From WRMR01 sp031548645 (GTDB lineage: Bacteria; Planctomycetota; Planctomycetia; Pirellulales; Thermoguttaceae): 18,011 bases of DNA. The stretch is taken from assembly GCA_031548645.1 (NCBI GenBank), contig JAVBQX010000168.1:1-18011 (forward strand), in the 5' to 3' direction. The notes below the pieces were generated by a model that saw only the letters and a program-made list of their open reading frames with translations, was not told the DNA's origin and ran no database searches. This document shows, piece after piece, positions 7,441-15,052 of this stretch; the first letter of the stretch is position 1; every line of letters begins with the position of its first letter. The translations under genes were made by a program, and so were the position numbers.

Positions 7441-8343
7441 ATGAATACCTTGCAGTTGGAACAACTCATTAGCGGATATATCGATAACGAGCTTTCGTCA
7501 GGCCGAAAGCAGGAAGTCGAAAATCTGCTGCAACTCGACCCCGCAGCGAAAAAGCTGTACGAGGAGTTTCTGGCCATCCGCAAGGAAATTCGTCACACCA
7601 GACGGCACAATCTTCCACATGATTTTCAAAAAAATCTCTTCAACCGAATCGATAGGGAAACGGTTTCGATTTCCGGGAAGCTGGTCGAGCAAACCACTTC
7701 GGTCGATTTCACCAGCCCGGTCAAAGCAAAAGCATCGCCGGATCGCAACAAGTCGAACGGCAAACTTTCGCGTTCCGTGCTTCTGTCCCGTTTGAAGAAC
7801 CCCGTTGTTTGGGGAATTCCGGCCGCCGTCCTGTTGATCGGGATCGTGTTTTTCGCCGCGAATTTTGGGGGCAAGGATCAACAGACCGCCTTCGTTTCCC
7901 CCGAACAGCCGACTGGTGGGGCTACGGAAGAAATCTATGTGCCTCCGCGGCCTTTGTCCGATGGCGGCAGCATTCCCGAAAGCGGGGCCAATCACGCCCT
8001 CATGATGAAAGACGGCAAGCCGATCGTCGAGGTGATGCTTGAGCTTTCGCCGACCGCGAGGGACAACGAATATGTCGCAAAACTGCTGGCCGACAACGGC
8101 TATTCCTTCGCCATGCGGGAAAACGGCAACAAAGCCGTCACGGTCTACGAATTTGAAATGCAGATGGATCAGCTTTTGCCGTTGATTGCAATGATGTACG
8201 CGAACCGCGAGGAAATCAAGAGCTACAAGTTGCCGGACGCCATTCTGCCCCTGTTGCAACGCACTTCGGCGTCCTCCGACACCCTTTCGGAAACGCCGCC
8301 GTCAACCATCATCGTGCGGCTGAACGTTTCGAAAGACAAATGA
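7441..8343 (+). CDS. Membrane anti-sigma factor, partner of the upstream ECF sigma
   Basis: This 300-residue single-pass membrane protein begins with an anti-sigma-type helical domain: LEQLISGYIDNELSSGRKQEVENLL then LDPAAKKLYEEF (residues about 5-45). The HxxxCxxC zinc motif of the classical ZAS domain is absent; planctomycete versions commonly lack it. The region at about 50-120 is basic and polar. One hydrophobic helix lies at about 122-141 (VVWGIPAAVLLIGIVFFAA). The C-terminal half, expected outside the membrane, holds a folded part with PIVEVMLELSPTARDNEYVAKLL and ends in a Ser/Thr-rich tail. It should hold the upstream sigma factor at the membrane and release it on a signal. Its coupling to the gene 10 bases upstream is the best evidence of role; the signal is unknown. 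Confidence 0.85.
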   Translation: MNTLQLEQLISGYIDNELSSGRKQEVENLLQLDPAAKKLYEEFLAIRKEIRHTRRHNLPHDFQKNLFNRIDRETVSISGKLVEQTTSVDFTSPVKAKASPDRNKSNGKLSRSVLLSRLKNPVVWGIPAAVLLIGIVFFAANFGGKDQQTAFVSPEQPTGGATEEIYVPPRPLSDGGSIPESGANHALMMKDGKPIVEVMLELSPTARDNEYVAKLLADNGYSFAMRENGNKAVTVYEFEMQMDQLLPLIAMMYANREEIKSYKLPDAILPLLQRTSASSDTLSETPPSTIIVRLNVSKDK

Positions 8344-8350
8344 ACGACGT

Positions 8351-8397
8351 TTGATCACGGAATGCCGGATTCATTCTGGCGACCGTCCGGCGATCAA
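8351..8397. terminator. Candidate hairpin between convergent genes
   Basis: TTGATC (8351-8356) pairs with GATCAA (8392-8397), and GCCGGA (8364-8369) pairs with TCCGGC (8386-8391), with a 7-base bulge on the left arm. It lies just past the anti-sigma stop and overlaps the last codons of ispG. No T-run follows on either strand, so it may act only as a 3'-end protecting structure. Confidence 0.35.
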
Positions 8398-9513
8398 CCG
8401 CCGCAATTCTTCGAGCAGACGCGGGACGATTTTGTCGTAATCGAACGAACCGACGAGCGTTTCACCGCGTTTCAGGTTGGCCTGCGTCGCGCCGCACCAG
8501 ATGCCCAGATCGGCCTTGTCCGTTTCGCCGGGACCGTTGACGCGACAGCCCATGACTGCAATATTGACCGGGAAATCGGCGGCGAAACGCGTCGCCTCGC
8601 GGATCGTTTCGGCCAACTCGACGAAGACGCCGTTCTCGACCCGGGCGCAACTCGGGCAACTGATGATATTGAGTCGCGGCAATCGCAGCCGGTCGGGCGT
8701 CATAATCTCCCCGGCGGCTACGTTGGCGAGAATCAGCCGCCCGGCCTCGATTTCCTCCGTTTTGCGTTCGTTCGGCACGGTCAGCGAGACACGCAGGGTG
8801 TCGCCGATGCCTTCGGCCAGCAGCGGTTCGAGCGCCGCGCGGGATTTGAGCACCGCTTCGGGTGGCATCCCGGCTTCGGTCAGCCCGAGATGCACCGGCA
8901 CATCGGGCCGACGGCGGGCAAACTCGCGATTCGCCCGGAGGACCATGAGCGGGTCGGACGATTTGAGCGAGACGCAAAAATCGGTGAAGCCGATCGAATC
9001 GAGAAATTCCGCGTGTTCGAGCGTGCTGACCAGCAGCGGCATGGTGTCGAGCGAACCGTCGTCGAGCGATTGTTTGGCCGGGTCGAGCGAACCGCAATTG
9101 ACGCCGATGCGCAGGGCGCAGCCATATTCCCCGGCGACTTCGGCGATGCGTTTGACCTTGTCCCGCCAGGGAATTTCGGGGTCAATGTGGTGTAGGTGTC
9201 CGGGATTGTATCGGATTTTTTTGACGAACGGCGCCGCAAGTTCCGCCAGCTTGTGATTCTCATGCAGATCGACGGACAACCGCGCGGATGTACGGATCGA
9301 GATTTCGCGGAGCGCTTCGGCGTCACGTTTCGTATCGACCGCGATGCGAACGAGTCCGGCGCCGGCTTCGGCTAAAACGGTTGCCATGTGCGCGGTCGCT
9401 TCGACGTCGGTCGTTTTCGTCGCGCACATGCTCTGCAACAGCACGGGATTCGAGCCGCCGATCATGACGTCGCCGATGCGGATTTCGCGTGTGGTACGTG
9501 TTCGCATCATCAT
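8371..9513 (-). CDS. ispG: (E)-4-hydroxy-3-methylbut-2-enyl-diphosphate synthase
   Basis: IspG (GcpE) reduces methylerythritol cyclodiphosphate to HMBPP, the penultimate step of the cytosolic MEP isoprenoid pathway, using a [4Fe-4S] cluster. From the ATG at 9513 the protein has 380 residues, close to the roughly 370 of the E. coli enzyme. The N-terminal TIM barrel opens with IRIGDVMIGGSNPVLLQSM and includes IRYNPGH and LRIGVNCGSLD. The C-terminal cluster domain shows SCPSCAR and MGCRVNGPGE, giving the three Cys ligands (about residues 286, 289 and 323) and the conserved Glu. Three in-frame ATGs begin at 9513; a TTG at 9522 has an AGGA five bases upstream, so translation may start three codons earlier. 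The gene lies downstream of the 462-residue membrane-protein gene on the same strand, about 40 bases away, probably in the same transcript. Confidence 0.96.
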   Translation of the reverse strand: MMMRTRTTREIRIGDVMIGGSNPVLLQSMCATKTTDVEATAHMATVLAEAGAGLVRIAVDTKRDAEALREISIRTSARLSVDLHENHKLAELAAPFVKKIRYNPGHLHHIDPEIPWRDKVKRIAEVAGEYGCALRIGVNCGSLDPAKQSLDDGSLDTMPLLVSTLEHAEFLDSIGFTDFCVSLKSSDPLMVLRANREFARRRPDVPVHLGLTEAGMPPEAVLKSRAALEPLLAEGIGDTLRVSLTVPNERKTEEIEAGRLILANVAAGEIMTPDRLRLPRLNIISCPSCARVENGVFVELAETIREATRFAADFPVNIAVMGCRVNGPGETDKADLGIWCGATQANLKRGETLVGSFDYDKIVPRLLEELRRLIAGRSPE

Positions 9514-9556
9514 GGGACGCAACTCGTTCCTGTTTTTGGGATGCGTGGCCTGGCCA

Positions 9557-10945
9557 TCAGGGAAAAGTGGTCAACGTGTAAGCGTCTTGCGTTGGGATGT
9601 CGAAAATCGAGGGGCCACCGAAATTCCATGCGGCGGAATCAGAAGCGTCGGGAGCATCCTGCGGTGGAAGGTCGGCATCGGAATTTTGGCCGGTCGCTGA
9701 AGGGACAAAAAGTTCCGGCGACAGGAACATTTCGAACAGGTCATGGTCCGGCAGATCGACCAGCAGGGGGTTGAAGGCGTGATCATCGCTGAAGCCGAAG
9801 ACGTTTTGTTCGGGCATTGGCCGGGAGTTTTCCGCCTGGTGCGTGTCGAGGATGAGAAAATCGGGATTGGTCGAAGCGAATTGCCAAACCGGAGTGACAT
9901 GCGAAAGGCCGGCGGGAAGAAGCGATGGAGTGGGCGGGAGAGACGGCGAGTTGGCGGAAGTGCGGGAGAAAGTGACGGGCGTGCTGCGCTGCTGACTGGC
10001 ATACGTACTCGTCGACATGGGGTCGATATTCATGTTGGCCAACATCCTCAGATCATTTTGCGAAAAACCGTAAGGCGAATACTGCGACGTGTTGGGGGCC
10101 ATGCTTTTCGCGACGCTTTGCAGCTTTTTCTGGATGATCATGTCGCGGAAGTTGCCGATTCCCATCTGGATGACCGGAAAAATGAGAACCGCGGCCGTCA
10201 ATCCGACCAACAGCGAGGCGAAAGCGTCCCGAACCGTCCAGGGGCGATGCGTTTTGACCGTCACGGTTTTCCGCCCGTAATGCTTGGGCTGGTGCCCCTT
10301 GCCCGTTCCCGCCGATTCCGTGAGCAGCAGGTGCGCTTTCCCGGCGGCATGTTCGGGACGATCAACCCGGCGGACGGTTTCGCCCGGTTTTCGCAGTTTG
10401 CCCGGCGCGGCGTAGCGAAGAGCCCGGCTCAACGGAATGGCTTCGTCCGTGTTCAATTCCTGCAATTCGTTTTCAAGAGCGGGTTCAAATTCGGCAACGG
10501 GTTTCTGCCACGTTTGCGTTTCAGAAATGACCGGCTCAAGCGGTGACTCGACAATATTTCCAACATTTTCAACGGGAAGATGTTGCTCTGTTTGTTCCGG
10601 TGAATTTTGGGCCGCTTCGGAATTCTGCGATACAACGACAGTGATTCTGCGTTTTTGGGGAGATTTCTGTGACGGAGTCAACGCCTTGGTGATTTGGGAT
10701 TCAAGAGAATGATTTTTGTTGTCTATTTTCGACCAGATATTGCAACAAGTGCGATTTGCGAGGCCGACGGGGGGAACGTGGCTGTCGACGATTTCGTTGA
10801 TCGGGGAAATTTCCCGGCAAAGTTCGCCCAAATCGTTGCGCAGCCCTTCGTTGGATTTCAGTTCCGCTTCAACCTTGGCCGATTCCTGCGGCTCCAGCGC
10901 CCCAAGCAGATAGCCTATCAAAATTTCGCGTCGTTTATCATTCAT
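9557..10945 (-). CDS. Single-pass membrane protein with anti-sigma-like N-terminal domain
   Basis: This is a 462-residue protein. Residues 1-50 (REILIGYLLGALEPQESAKVEAELKS, then LRNDLGELCREI) match the short helical domain found at the N-terminus of many planctomycete anti-sigma-like proteins, without a zinc motif. Residues about 75-235 are polar, rich in Glu, Pro and Lys, and probably unstructured. One membrane helix lies at about 241-263 (AFASLLVGLTAAVLIFPVI). The C-terminal 200 residues are Ser/Pro/Asn-rich with no domain I recognise. The ATG at 10945 is preceded by GGAG nine bases upstream, the best ribosome site in the window. No sigma gene adjoins it; downstream on the same strand is ispG. 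It may sequester a sigma factor encoded elsewhere or be a structural membrane protein; the function is not assigned. Confidence 0.75.
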   Translation of the reverse strand: MNDKRREILIGYLLGALEPQESAKVEAELKSNEGLRNDLGELCREISPINEIVDSHVPPVGLANRTCCNIWSKIDNKNHSLESQITKALTPSQKSPQKRRITVVVSQNSEAAQNSPEQTEQHLPVENVGNIVESPLEPVISETQTWQKPVAEFEPALENELQELNTDEAIPLSRALRYAAPGKLRKPGETVRRVDRPEHAAGKAHLLLTESAGTGKGHQPKHYGRKTVTVKTHRPWTVRDAFASLLVGLTAAVLIFPVIQMGIGNFRDMIIQKKLQSVAKSMAPNTSQYSPYGFSQNDLRMLANMNIDPMSTSTYASQQRSTPVTFSRTSANSPSLPPTPSLLPAGLSHVTPVWQFASTNPDFLILDTHQAENSRPMPEQNVFGFSDDHAFNPLLVDLPDHDLFEMFLSPELFVPSATGQNSDADLPPQDAPDASDSAAWNFGGPSIFDIPTQDAYTLTTFP

Positions 10946-10964
10946 CCGTCACGGCTCCGACAAT

Positions 10965-10982
10965 GCCAAAATGATTTTTGGC
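10965..10982. promoter_or_regulatory. Inverted repeat GCCAAAA-TGAT-TTTTGGC near the start of the membrane-protein gene
   Basis: Two exact 7-base arms around a 4-base loop lie about 20 bases upstream of the ATG at 10945, just ahead of its GGAG ribosome site on the minus strand. This position suits an operator or a leader hairpin affecting translation. No factor can be named. Confidence 0.35.
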
Positions 10983-11221
10983 GTTCCCCCGGCGGGAATT
11001 GGCAATCCCCATGCGAAAAAGTTCCCACAATATTGAAATACTATGACCGGCCGCATTTTGTTCGCGCTATTTTGAAAAAAACACACATTCCCTGAAACAT
11101 GTGTACAAATCTCGCGACATTCCCCACAGAGTCATAAATAATGATCGGGCGGGAAAAGGGGTATTCTACCAACTTTTGCGGCCGATGTCACCAGAAAACC
11201 GCGTTTTTCCAGAATTCCAAG

Positions 11222-11271
11222 TGTTTTTTCGTCGAAACATGAAAATGGCGACATGTTTTGACAAAAAAACA
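11222..11271. repeat. Long imperfect hairpin with 20-base arms
   Basis: Bases 11222-11241 and 11252-11271 are inverse complements at 18 of 20 positions around the 10-base loop AAAATGGCGA. The outer part of the stem is a T-run pairing with an A-run and the inner part is TCGAAACATG with CATGTTTTGA. One mismatch becomes G-U in a plus-strand RNA and the other G-U in a minus-strand RNA. It lies about 70 bases upstream of the candidate promoter of the URO-D-like gene, so it is outside that transcript's predicted leader. Confidence 0.5.
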
Positions 11272-11338
11272 GATTATGTCCCACCGCCGCCCCCCAGGGA
11301 GGATAGAAGCTCAAAATAAAAAAGGACGATCTCGGTGA

Positions 11339-11367
11339 ATGACTTCTGAAATAAGGGCTGATATAAT
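11339..11367 (+). promoter_or_regulatory. Candidate sigma70-type promoter for the URO-D-like gene
   Basis: ATGACT (11339-11344, four of six matches to TTGACA) and a perfect TATAAT (11362-11367) are separated by 17 bases. Transcription would begin near 11374, leaving a leader of about 59 bases before the ATG at 11433. Confidence 0.5.
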
Positions 11368-11432
11368 GCGGGAACATCGGACGGAATTTTGGACTGAGTC
11401 TCTCCGCCACCAGCCTTGAAAGAATACGTAAC

Positions 11433-12698
11433 ATGACAAAACATAATATCGATTCCCGCACATGCGTTCAATTGGCGTTGAGTCATCAGCCCACGCCCTG
11501 GGTGCCGCTGGATTTCGGGGGGCACCGTTCCAGCGGGATCAGCGCCGCGGCCTATGCCCGGTTGAAAAAACATCTCGGCATCAATACGGGGCACGTTTAC
11601 GTTTACGATCTCGTGCAACAACTGGCCGTCATCGAGCCGGAGATTCTCGACCTGTTTCGGGTCGATACCGTCGAACTCGGACGCGGCTTCGCGCTGGAGG
11701 AAAACGCATGGAAACCGTGGACGCTCACCGACGGCACCGCGTGCATGGTGCCCGTTTACGCGGAACTGGACGAGGAAAACGGCGACCGTTACATGATCGT
11801 CGACGGAAAACGTGCGGCCCAGATGAAACGCGGCACGTATTTTTTCGAGCAGTGTTATTACCCGCTGGCGGACCGCGATTTCGTGAACGACCCGTTCGAT
11901 GACCTCCGCGAAATGTTGCCGAAAACCTCGTGGACGGGCGTGCCCGCGCCGGGATGGGAGTATTCGCTCGACACCGAAGAAGGGCGGGAAAAAGTGCGCT
12001 CCCGTGCGAAAGCGCTCCGCGAATCGACGGACCTCGCTATCATCGGCCTGTTCGGCGGCAACATGTATGAGATTCCGTGCTACCTGTTTTCGATGGAAAA
12101 ATACATGTCGTACATGGGGCTTTACCCCGAGGCGTGTCTCCGGTTTTCGGAAACGCTGTGTCAAATCCACCTCGAAAATCTGGAAAAATGGCTCAACGTC
12201 GTCGCGCCGTACATTGACGTCGTCATGTTCGGAGACGATCTCGGCAGCGGGAACGGACCGCTGATGTCGACGAAGATGTACGCCAAATATTACTTGCCGT
12301 TTCACAGCCGGTTGTGGAAACGGACGAAGGAAATCGCTCCGCACTTGAAAACGCAATTGCACTGTTGCGGCGGTGTTTTTCCGCTGATCGAACTGATGAT
12401 CGAAGGAGGCCTCGACAGCATCAACCCCGTCCAGGTGGGGTGCAAGGGCATGGATCCCGCCGCGTTGAAATCGGCTTACGGCGACCGCATCACGTTTTGG
12501 GGCGGCGGCTGCGATACGCGAAAAATTCTCCCCACGGGTACGCCGGACGAAGTGCGGCAATGCGTCCGCGAACGGTTCGCCGAATTTTCCCGCGGCGGCG
12601 GGTACGTGTTCCAGCAGATTCACAACATCATGCCGGAAGTCCCGCCGGAAAACATCGTCGCCATGTTCGACGAACTCAACAAGCTCCGTTTCGGTTGA
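11433..12698 (+). CDS. Uroporphyrinogen decarboxylase-family (URO-D) methyltransferase-like protein
   Basis: This 421-residue soluble protein has the URO-D barrel but belongs with the methyltransferase-type members rather than HemE: the N-terminus reads RTCVQLALSHQPTPWVPLDFGGH, and the C-terminal half has LHCCGG, INPVQ, MDPAALK, FWGGGCDT, LPTGTPDEV and HNIMPEVPPENI. His310-x-Cys312 together with Cys360 fits the HxC-x(n)-C zinc site of MtaA/CmuA-type methyltransferases that move methyl groups between substrates, corrinoid proteins and thiols. No corrinoid-binding or activase gene is next to it, so the substrate is unknown. The ATG follows a weak purine stretch (GAAAGAA). A palindromic repeat element separates it from the downstream sugar transporter gene. 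True heme-pathway function is unlikely. Confidence 0.85.
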   Translation: MTKHNIDSRTCVQLALSHQPTPWVPLDFGGHRSSGISAAAYARLKKHLGINTGHVYVYDLVQQLAVIEPEILDLFRVDTVELGRGFALEENAWKPWTLTDGTACMVPVYAELDEENGDRYMIVDGKRAAQMKRGTYFFEQCYYPLADRDFVNDPFDDLREMLPKTSWTGVPAPGWEYSLDTEEGREKVRSRAKALRESTDLAIIGLFGGNMYEIPCYLFSMEKYMSYMGLYPEACLRFSETLCQIHLENLEKWLNVVAPYIDVVMFGDDLGSGNGPLMSTKMYAKYYLPFHSRLWKRTKEIAPHLKTQLHCCGGVFPLIELMIEGGLDSINPVQVGCKGMDPAALKSAYGDRITFWGGGCDTRKILPTGTPDEVRQCVRERFAEFSRGGGYVFQQIHNIMPEVPPENIVAMFDELNKLRFG

Positions 12699-12723
12699 AA
12701 ATGTCAAATCAAAAGTTGGTAAA

Positions 12724-12825
12724 GGTAGGGCGGTCTCGCCGAGACCGCCGCGGATTGCGAGAGCGTCATCCCTTTTTTTAAAATTTCCAAAGCTACTACG
12801 GCGGTTTCGGCGAAACCGCCCTACC
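12724..12825. repeat. Paired palindromic repeat element, family 1
   Basis: The element is bounded by GGTAGGGCGGT (12724-12734) and its inverse complement ACCGCCCTACC (12815-12825). Each end is itself a near-perfect hairpin with 10-base arms: GGCGGTCTCG/CGAGACCGCC at 12729-12749 and GGCGGTTTCG/CGAAACCGCC at 12800-12820. The two ends, read in the same direction, differ at only two of 27 positions, and those two pair with each other in the hairpin. A third copy stands at 16710-16736. It fills most of the gap between the URO-D-like and MFS genes and resembles REP/BIME or MITE elements. Confidence 0.8.
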
Positions 12826-12868
12826 CTAAAAACGAACATGTCATTTTACTACAGGTCCTAACCAAATC

Positions 12869-14299
12869 ATGACGCAAAACCAACCGCAAACGGATTCCGG
12901 CAAACGTTTCCTTTACCTCATCCTGATCACGGCGGTTGCCGCGCTCGGGGGCTTTCTTTTCGGGTTCGATACCGGGGTCGTTTCCGGCTTGAACGAATCC
13001 ATCAAAGCATACTTCCAACTTGACGTAAGAATGGAAGGCTTTTTCGTCAGTTGCGTGACGATCGGCTGTATCATCGGGGCCGCCATTGCCGGTTACGCTT
13101 CCGATCTGTTGGGGCGAAAAGTGGTGCTCCTCTTTTCCGGAGTTTTGCTCTTTGTTTCGGTGCTCGGCTGCGCTTTTCCGCCAAACCTTGCCGGGCTGAT
13201 CGTTTTTCGCGGGCTCGGCGGCGTCGGTGTCGGCGTCGCTTCGATGGTCGCGCCGCTTTACATTTCGGAAATTTCACCGCCGGCCATTCGCGGGCGTTTG
13301 GTCACGCTCTTTCAATTGGCGGTCGTCATCGGCATCTTCGCCGCGTATGCCTCCAACGCCTTGATTCGGACGTTGCCCGAAATGTTGTCGATTTCGTCGG
13401 ATATCCCCGTCATTTCCCGTGTTTTCGTCGACGAAAACTGGCGCGGCATGTTCCTCATGGGGTGCATCCCGGCGGCGATTTACTTTTTTGCGATTTTTTT
13501 CGTGCCGGAAAGCCCCCGCTGGTGGGCCGGCAAAAATCGTGACGACAAAGCGATGCACACGCTCGAAAAACTGTTCGGACGCGAAGAGGCCGAAAGGGAA
13601 ATGCGGGAAATTCACGCCGTGCTGAAACAGGAAACCGGCCGTTTTTCCGAAATTTTCAGCACAAAGTATCGTTTCGGGCTGATGATCGGCGTACTGTTGA
13701 TGTTTTTCTCGCAGGTCACGGGCATTAATGTCATCATGTACTTCGGCAACCAGGTGTTCAAGGAAGCGGGTTATTCGGACACGTTTTCCTATTGGCTGCA
13801 AACGTTCGTCGGGCTGGCAAACATCGCGTTTACGCTTTTCGCCCTTTGGAAAATCGATCAATGGGGACGCAAACCGCTGCTCAAATTGGGGACGGTCGCC
13901 ATTTTCGCGACGCTTGCCTTGATCGGAACGCTTTTCTTCCTGAAGTCGCACGGCATCGGCGGAACCGTACTCCTGCATGCCCTGCCCGTCCTGATCGTTT
14001 TGTTCATCGCGTCATTCGCCATGTCGTGGGGCCCGATTCCCTGGGTCGTCGTTTCGGAAATTTTCCCCACCCGGATTCGCGGCCGCGCGGCGTCGATCGG
14101 AACGATGACCATCTGGATTTCCTGTTTTCTCGTGGTACAAACGTTTCCCTGGCTGCGTGAAAAGGCCCCGGAACTGAGTTTCGCGGTTTACGCCGCGTTG
14201 ATGATCCCCGCCATGATTTTCATCTGGCGATATCTCCCGGAAACCAAGGGCCGTTCGCTGGAAGAGTTGGAAAAGGAATTGTATTCCTCCGATCGATAA
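12869..14299 (+). CDS. Sugar porter family MFS transporter
   Basis: This 476-residue protein should cross the inner membrane 12 times and import a sugar, probably with protons, as XylE/GalP-type porters do. Family signatures are all present: GGFLFGFDTGVVSG in helix 1, DLLGRK in the loop after helix 2, RGLGGVGVG and PLYISEISPPAIRGRL in helices 4-5, FVPESPRWW before the central loop, SQVTGINVIMYFG in helix 7, DQWGRKPLL, GPIPWVVVSEIFPTRIRGRA in helix 10, and PETKGRSLEELE at the C-terminus. The QQxxGIN motif of helix 7 reads SQVTGIN, so the first Gln is replaced by Ser. The specific sugar cannot be read from sequence. The gene is convergent with the EIIA-like regulator, whose stop codon lies 8 bases away. 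Confidence 0.93.
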   Translation: MTQNQPQTDSGKRFLYLILITAVAALGGFLFGFDTGVVSGLNESIKAYFQLDVRMEGFFVSCVTIGCIIGAAIAGYASDLLGRKVVLLFSGVLLFVSVLGCAFPPNLAGLIVFRGLGGVGVGVASMVAPLYISEISPPAIRGRLVTLFQLAVVIGIFAAYASNALIRTLPEMLSISSDIPVISRVFVDENWRGMFLMGCIPAAIYFFAIFFVPESPRWWAGKNRDDKAMHTLEKLFGREEAEREMREIHAVLKQETGRFSEIFSTKYRFGLMIGVLLMFFSQVTGINVIMYFGNQVFKEAGYSDTFSYWLQTFVGLANIAFTLFALWKIDQWGRKPLLKLGTVAIFATLALIGTLFFLKSHGIGGTVLLHALPVLIVLFIASFAMSWGPIPWVVVSEIFPTRIRGRAASIGTMTIWISCFLVVQTFPWLREKAPELSFAVYAALMIPAMIFIWRYLPETKGRSLEELEKELYSSDR

Positions 14300-14307
14300 G
14301 CCTCCGG

Positions 14308-15021
14308 TCAAATCGTCGCTTCGGTATCGGCGATGAGTCGGCGGACTTCGGCGGCCGATTCGAGACCGCGCAAGGTCGCCAGGAAGCTCGGGGCGGTGAG
14401 AATCCGGCTCAAGCGGGCCAGGATGCGCAGGTGCACCTGGTCGTCCATGCTGCAAAGCAGGAAGAAAATGTCGGTCAGGTTGCCGAACCCGCCGCCGAAC
14501 GGGATGCCGCTCGGGGCGATGCCCAGCGCGAGAAAGGTTTCACCGAGAATGTTCGGCATCGGTCGTCGCGGGTGCAGCACGGCGATGCCGTTGTCGAGCG
14601 CCGTGGAATGCAATTCCTCGCGTTTCCTGAGTGCCTCGGCCATTTTTTCGCCATCCCAGAGCAGTCCCGTGTTGACCGCGAGTTGCGTCATGGAGCGAAT
14701 GGCCGATTCTTTCGTCCGCACTTGAAAAGGAACCGCGATCGCTTCCAGCGGCAACAGCTTTGCGATTTCAACCTGCTGCGATTCCTCGCCGGGGGCGGCC
14801 CGGAGAAAATTGTCTTCGATGTCGGCCAGTTCGCCGTCGTTCGAAGCGCCGATCCGCTGTTCGAGCCAACTGTTGATCTCGGGCATGCTGAACTGCCATT
14901 CGCCCTTGACCTTGCGGCCGGGAATGTCGCCGCGGTCGACCAGTTTTTTCACTTTCTGTTCGGGCAGGTGCAGGTATTTGACGAGTTGCGGAAAATTCAG
15001 GATGGAATTCGGCATGGCCAT
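14308..15021 (-). CDS. DNA-binding (excisionase/MerR-type HTH) protein fused to PTS EIIA domain
   Basis: From the ATG at 15021 the protein has 237 residues; an ATG two codons later is equally possible. The frame stays open upstream to 15174 but that stretch is the palindromic repeat, so the longer form is not accepted. Residues about 5-55 form a helix-turn-helix of the excisionase type (LPEQKVKKLVDRGDIPGRKVKGEWQ, ending in INSWL). Residues about 85-230 form a mannitol/fructose-type PTS EIIA domain: LHSTALDNGIAVLHPRRP carries the phospho-acceptor-type His in the LHPR segment, and FGNLTDIFFLLCSMDDQVHLRILARLSRIL follows. It is likely a regulator sensing phosphorelay or nitrogen/carbon state like PtsN, perhaps with its own DNA binding. 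No EI, HPr, EIIB or EIIC gene is nearby. It converges on the sugar transporter gene. Confidence 0.85.
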   Translation of the reverse strand: MAMPNSILNFPQLVKYLHLPEQKVKKLVDRGDIPGRKVKGEWQFSMPEINSWLEQRIGASNDGELADIEDNFLRAAPGEESQQVEIAKLLPLEAIAVPFQVRTKESAIRSMTQLAVNTGLLWDGEKMAEALRKREELHSTALDNGIAVLHPRRPMPNILGETFLALGIAPSGIPFGGGFGNLTDIFFLLCSMDDQVHLRILARLSRILTAPSFLATLRGLESAAEVRRLIADTEATI

Positions 15022-15052
15022 TCTCACAACAATGGTTATCAATTCCCGAAAA

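Larger units (their letters stand above)
10946..11432. other. Divergent intergenic region
   Basis: These 487 bases separate the minus-strand membrane-protein gene from the plus-strand URO-D-like gene. They hold the inverted repeat at 10965-10982, the long hairpin at 11222-11271 and a candidate plus-strand promoter at 11339-11367. A 72-codon reading frame at 11101-11319 has no ribosome site or recognisable protein features and is not taken as a gene. No promoter I would stand behind was found for the minus strand. Confidence 0.5.

Noticed and set aside
11101..11319. 72-codon open frame between the divergent genes
   Set aside because: No ribosome site, no recognisable features, and it covers the long hairpin at 11222-11271.
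12724..12825. Insertion sequence or CRISPR array
   Set aside because: There is no transposase gene and no flanking target duplication was seen; the copies are inverted palindromes rather than regularly spaced direct repeats.
11274..12839. 521-codon open frame on the minus strand
   Set aside because: It lies opposite the well-supported URO-D-like gene, and its translation shows shadow-type composition and no domain.
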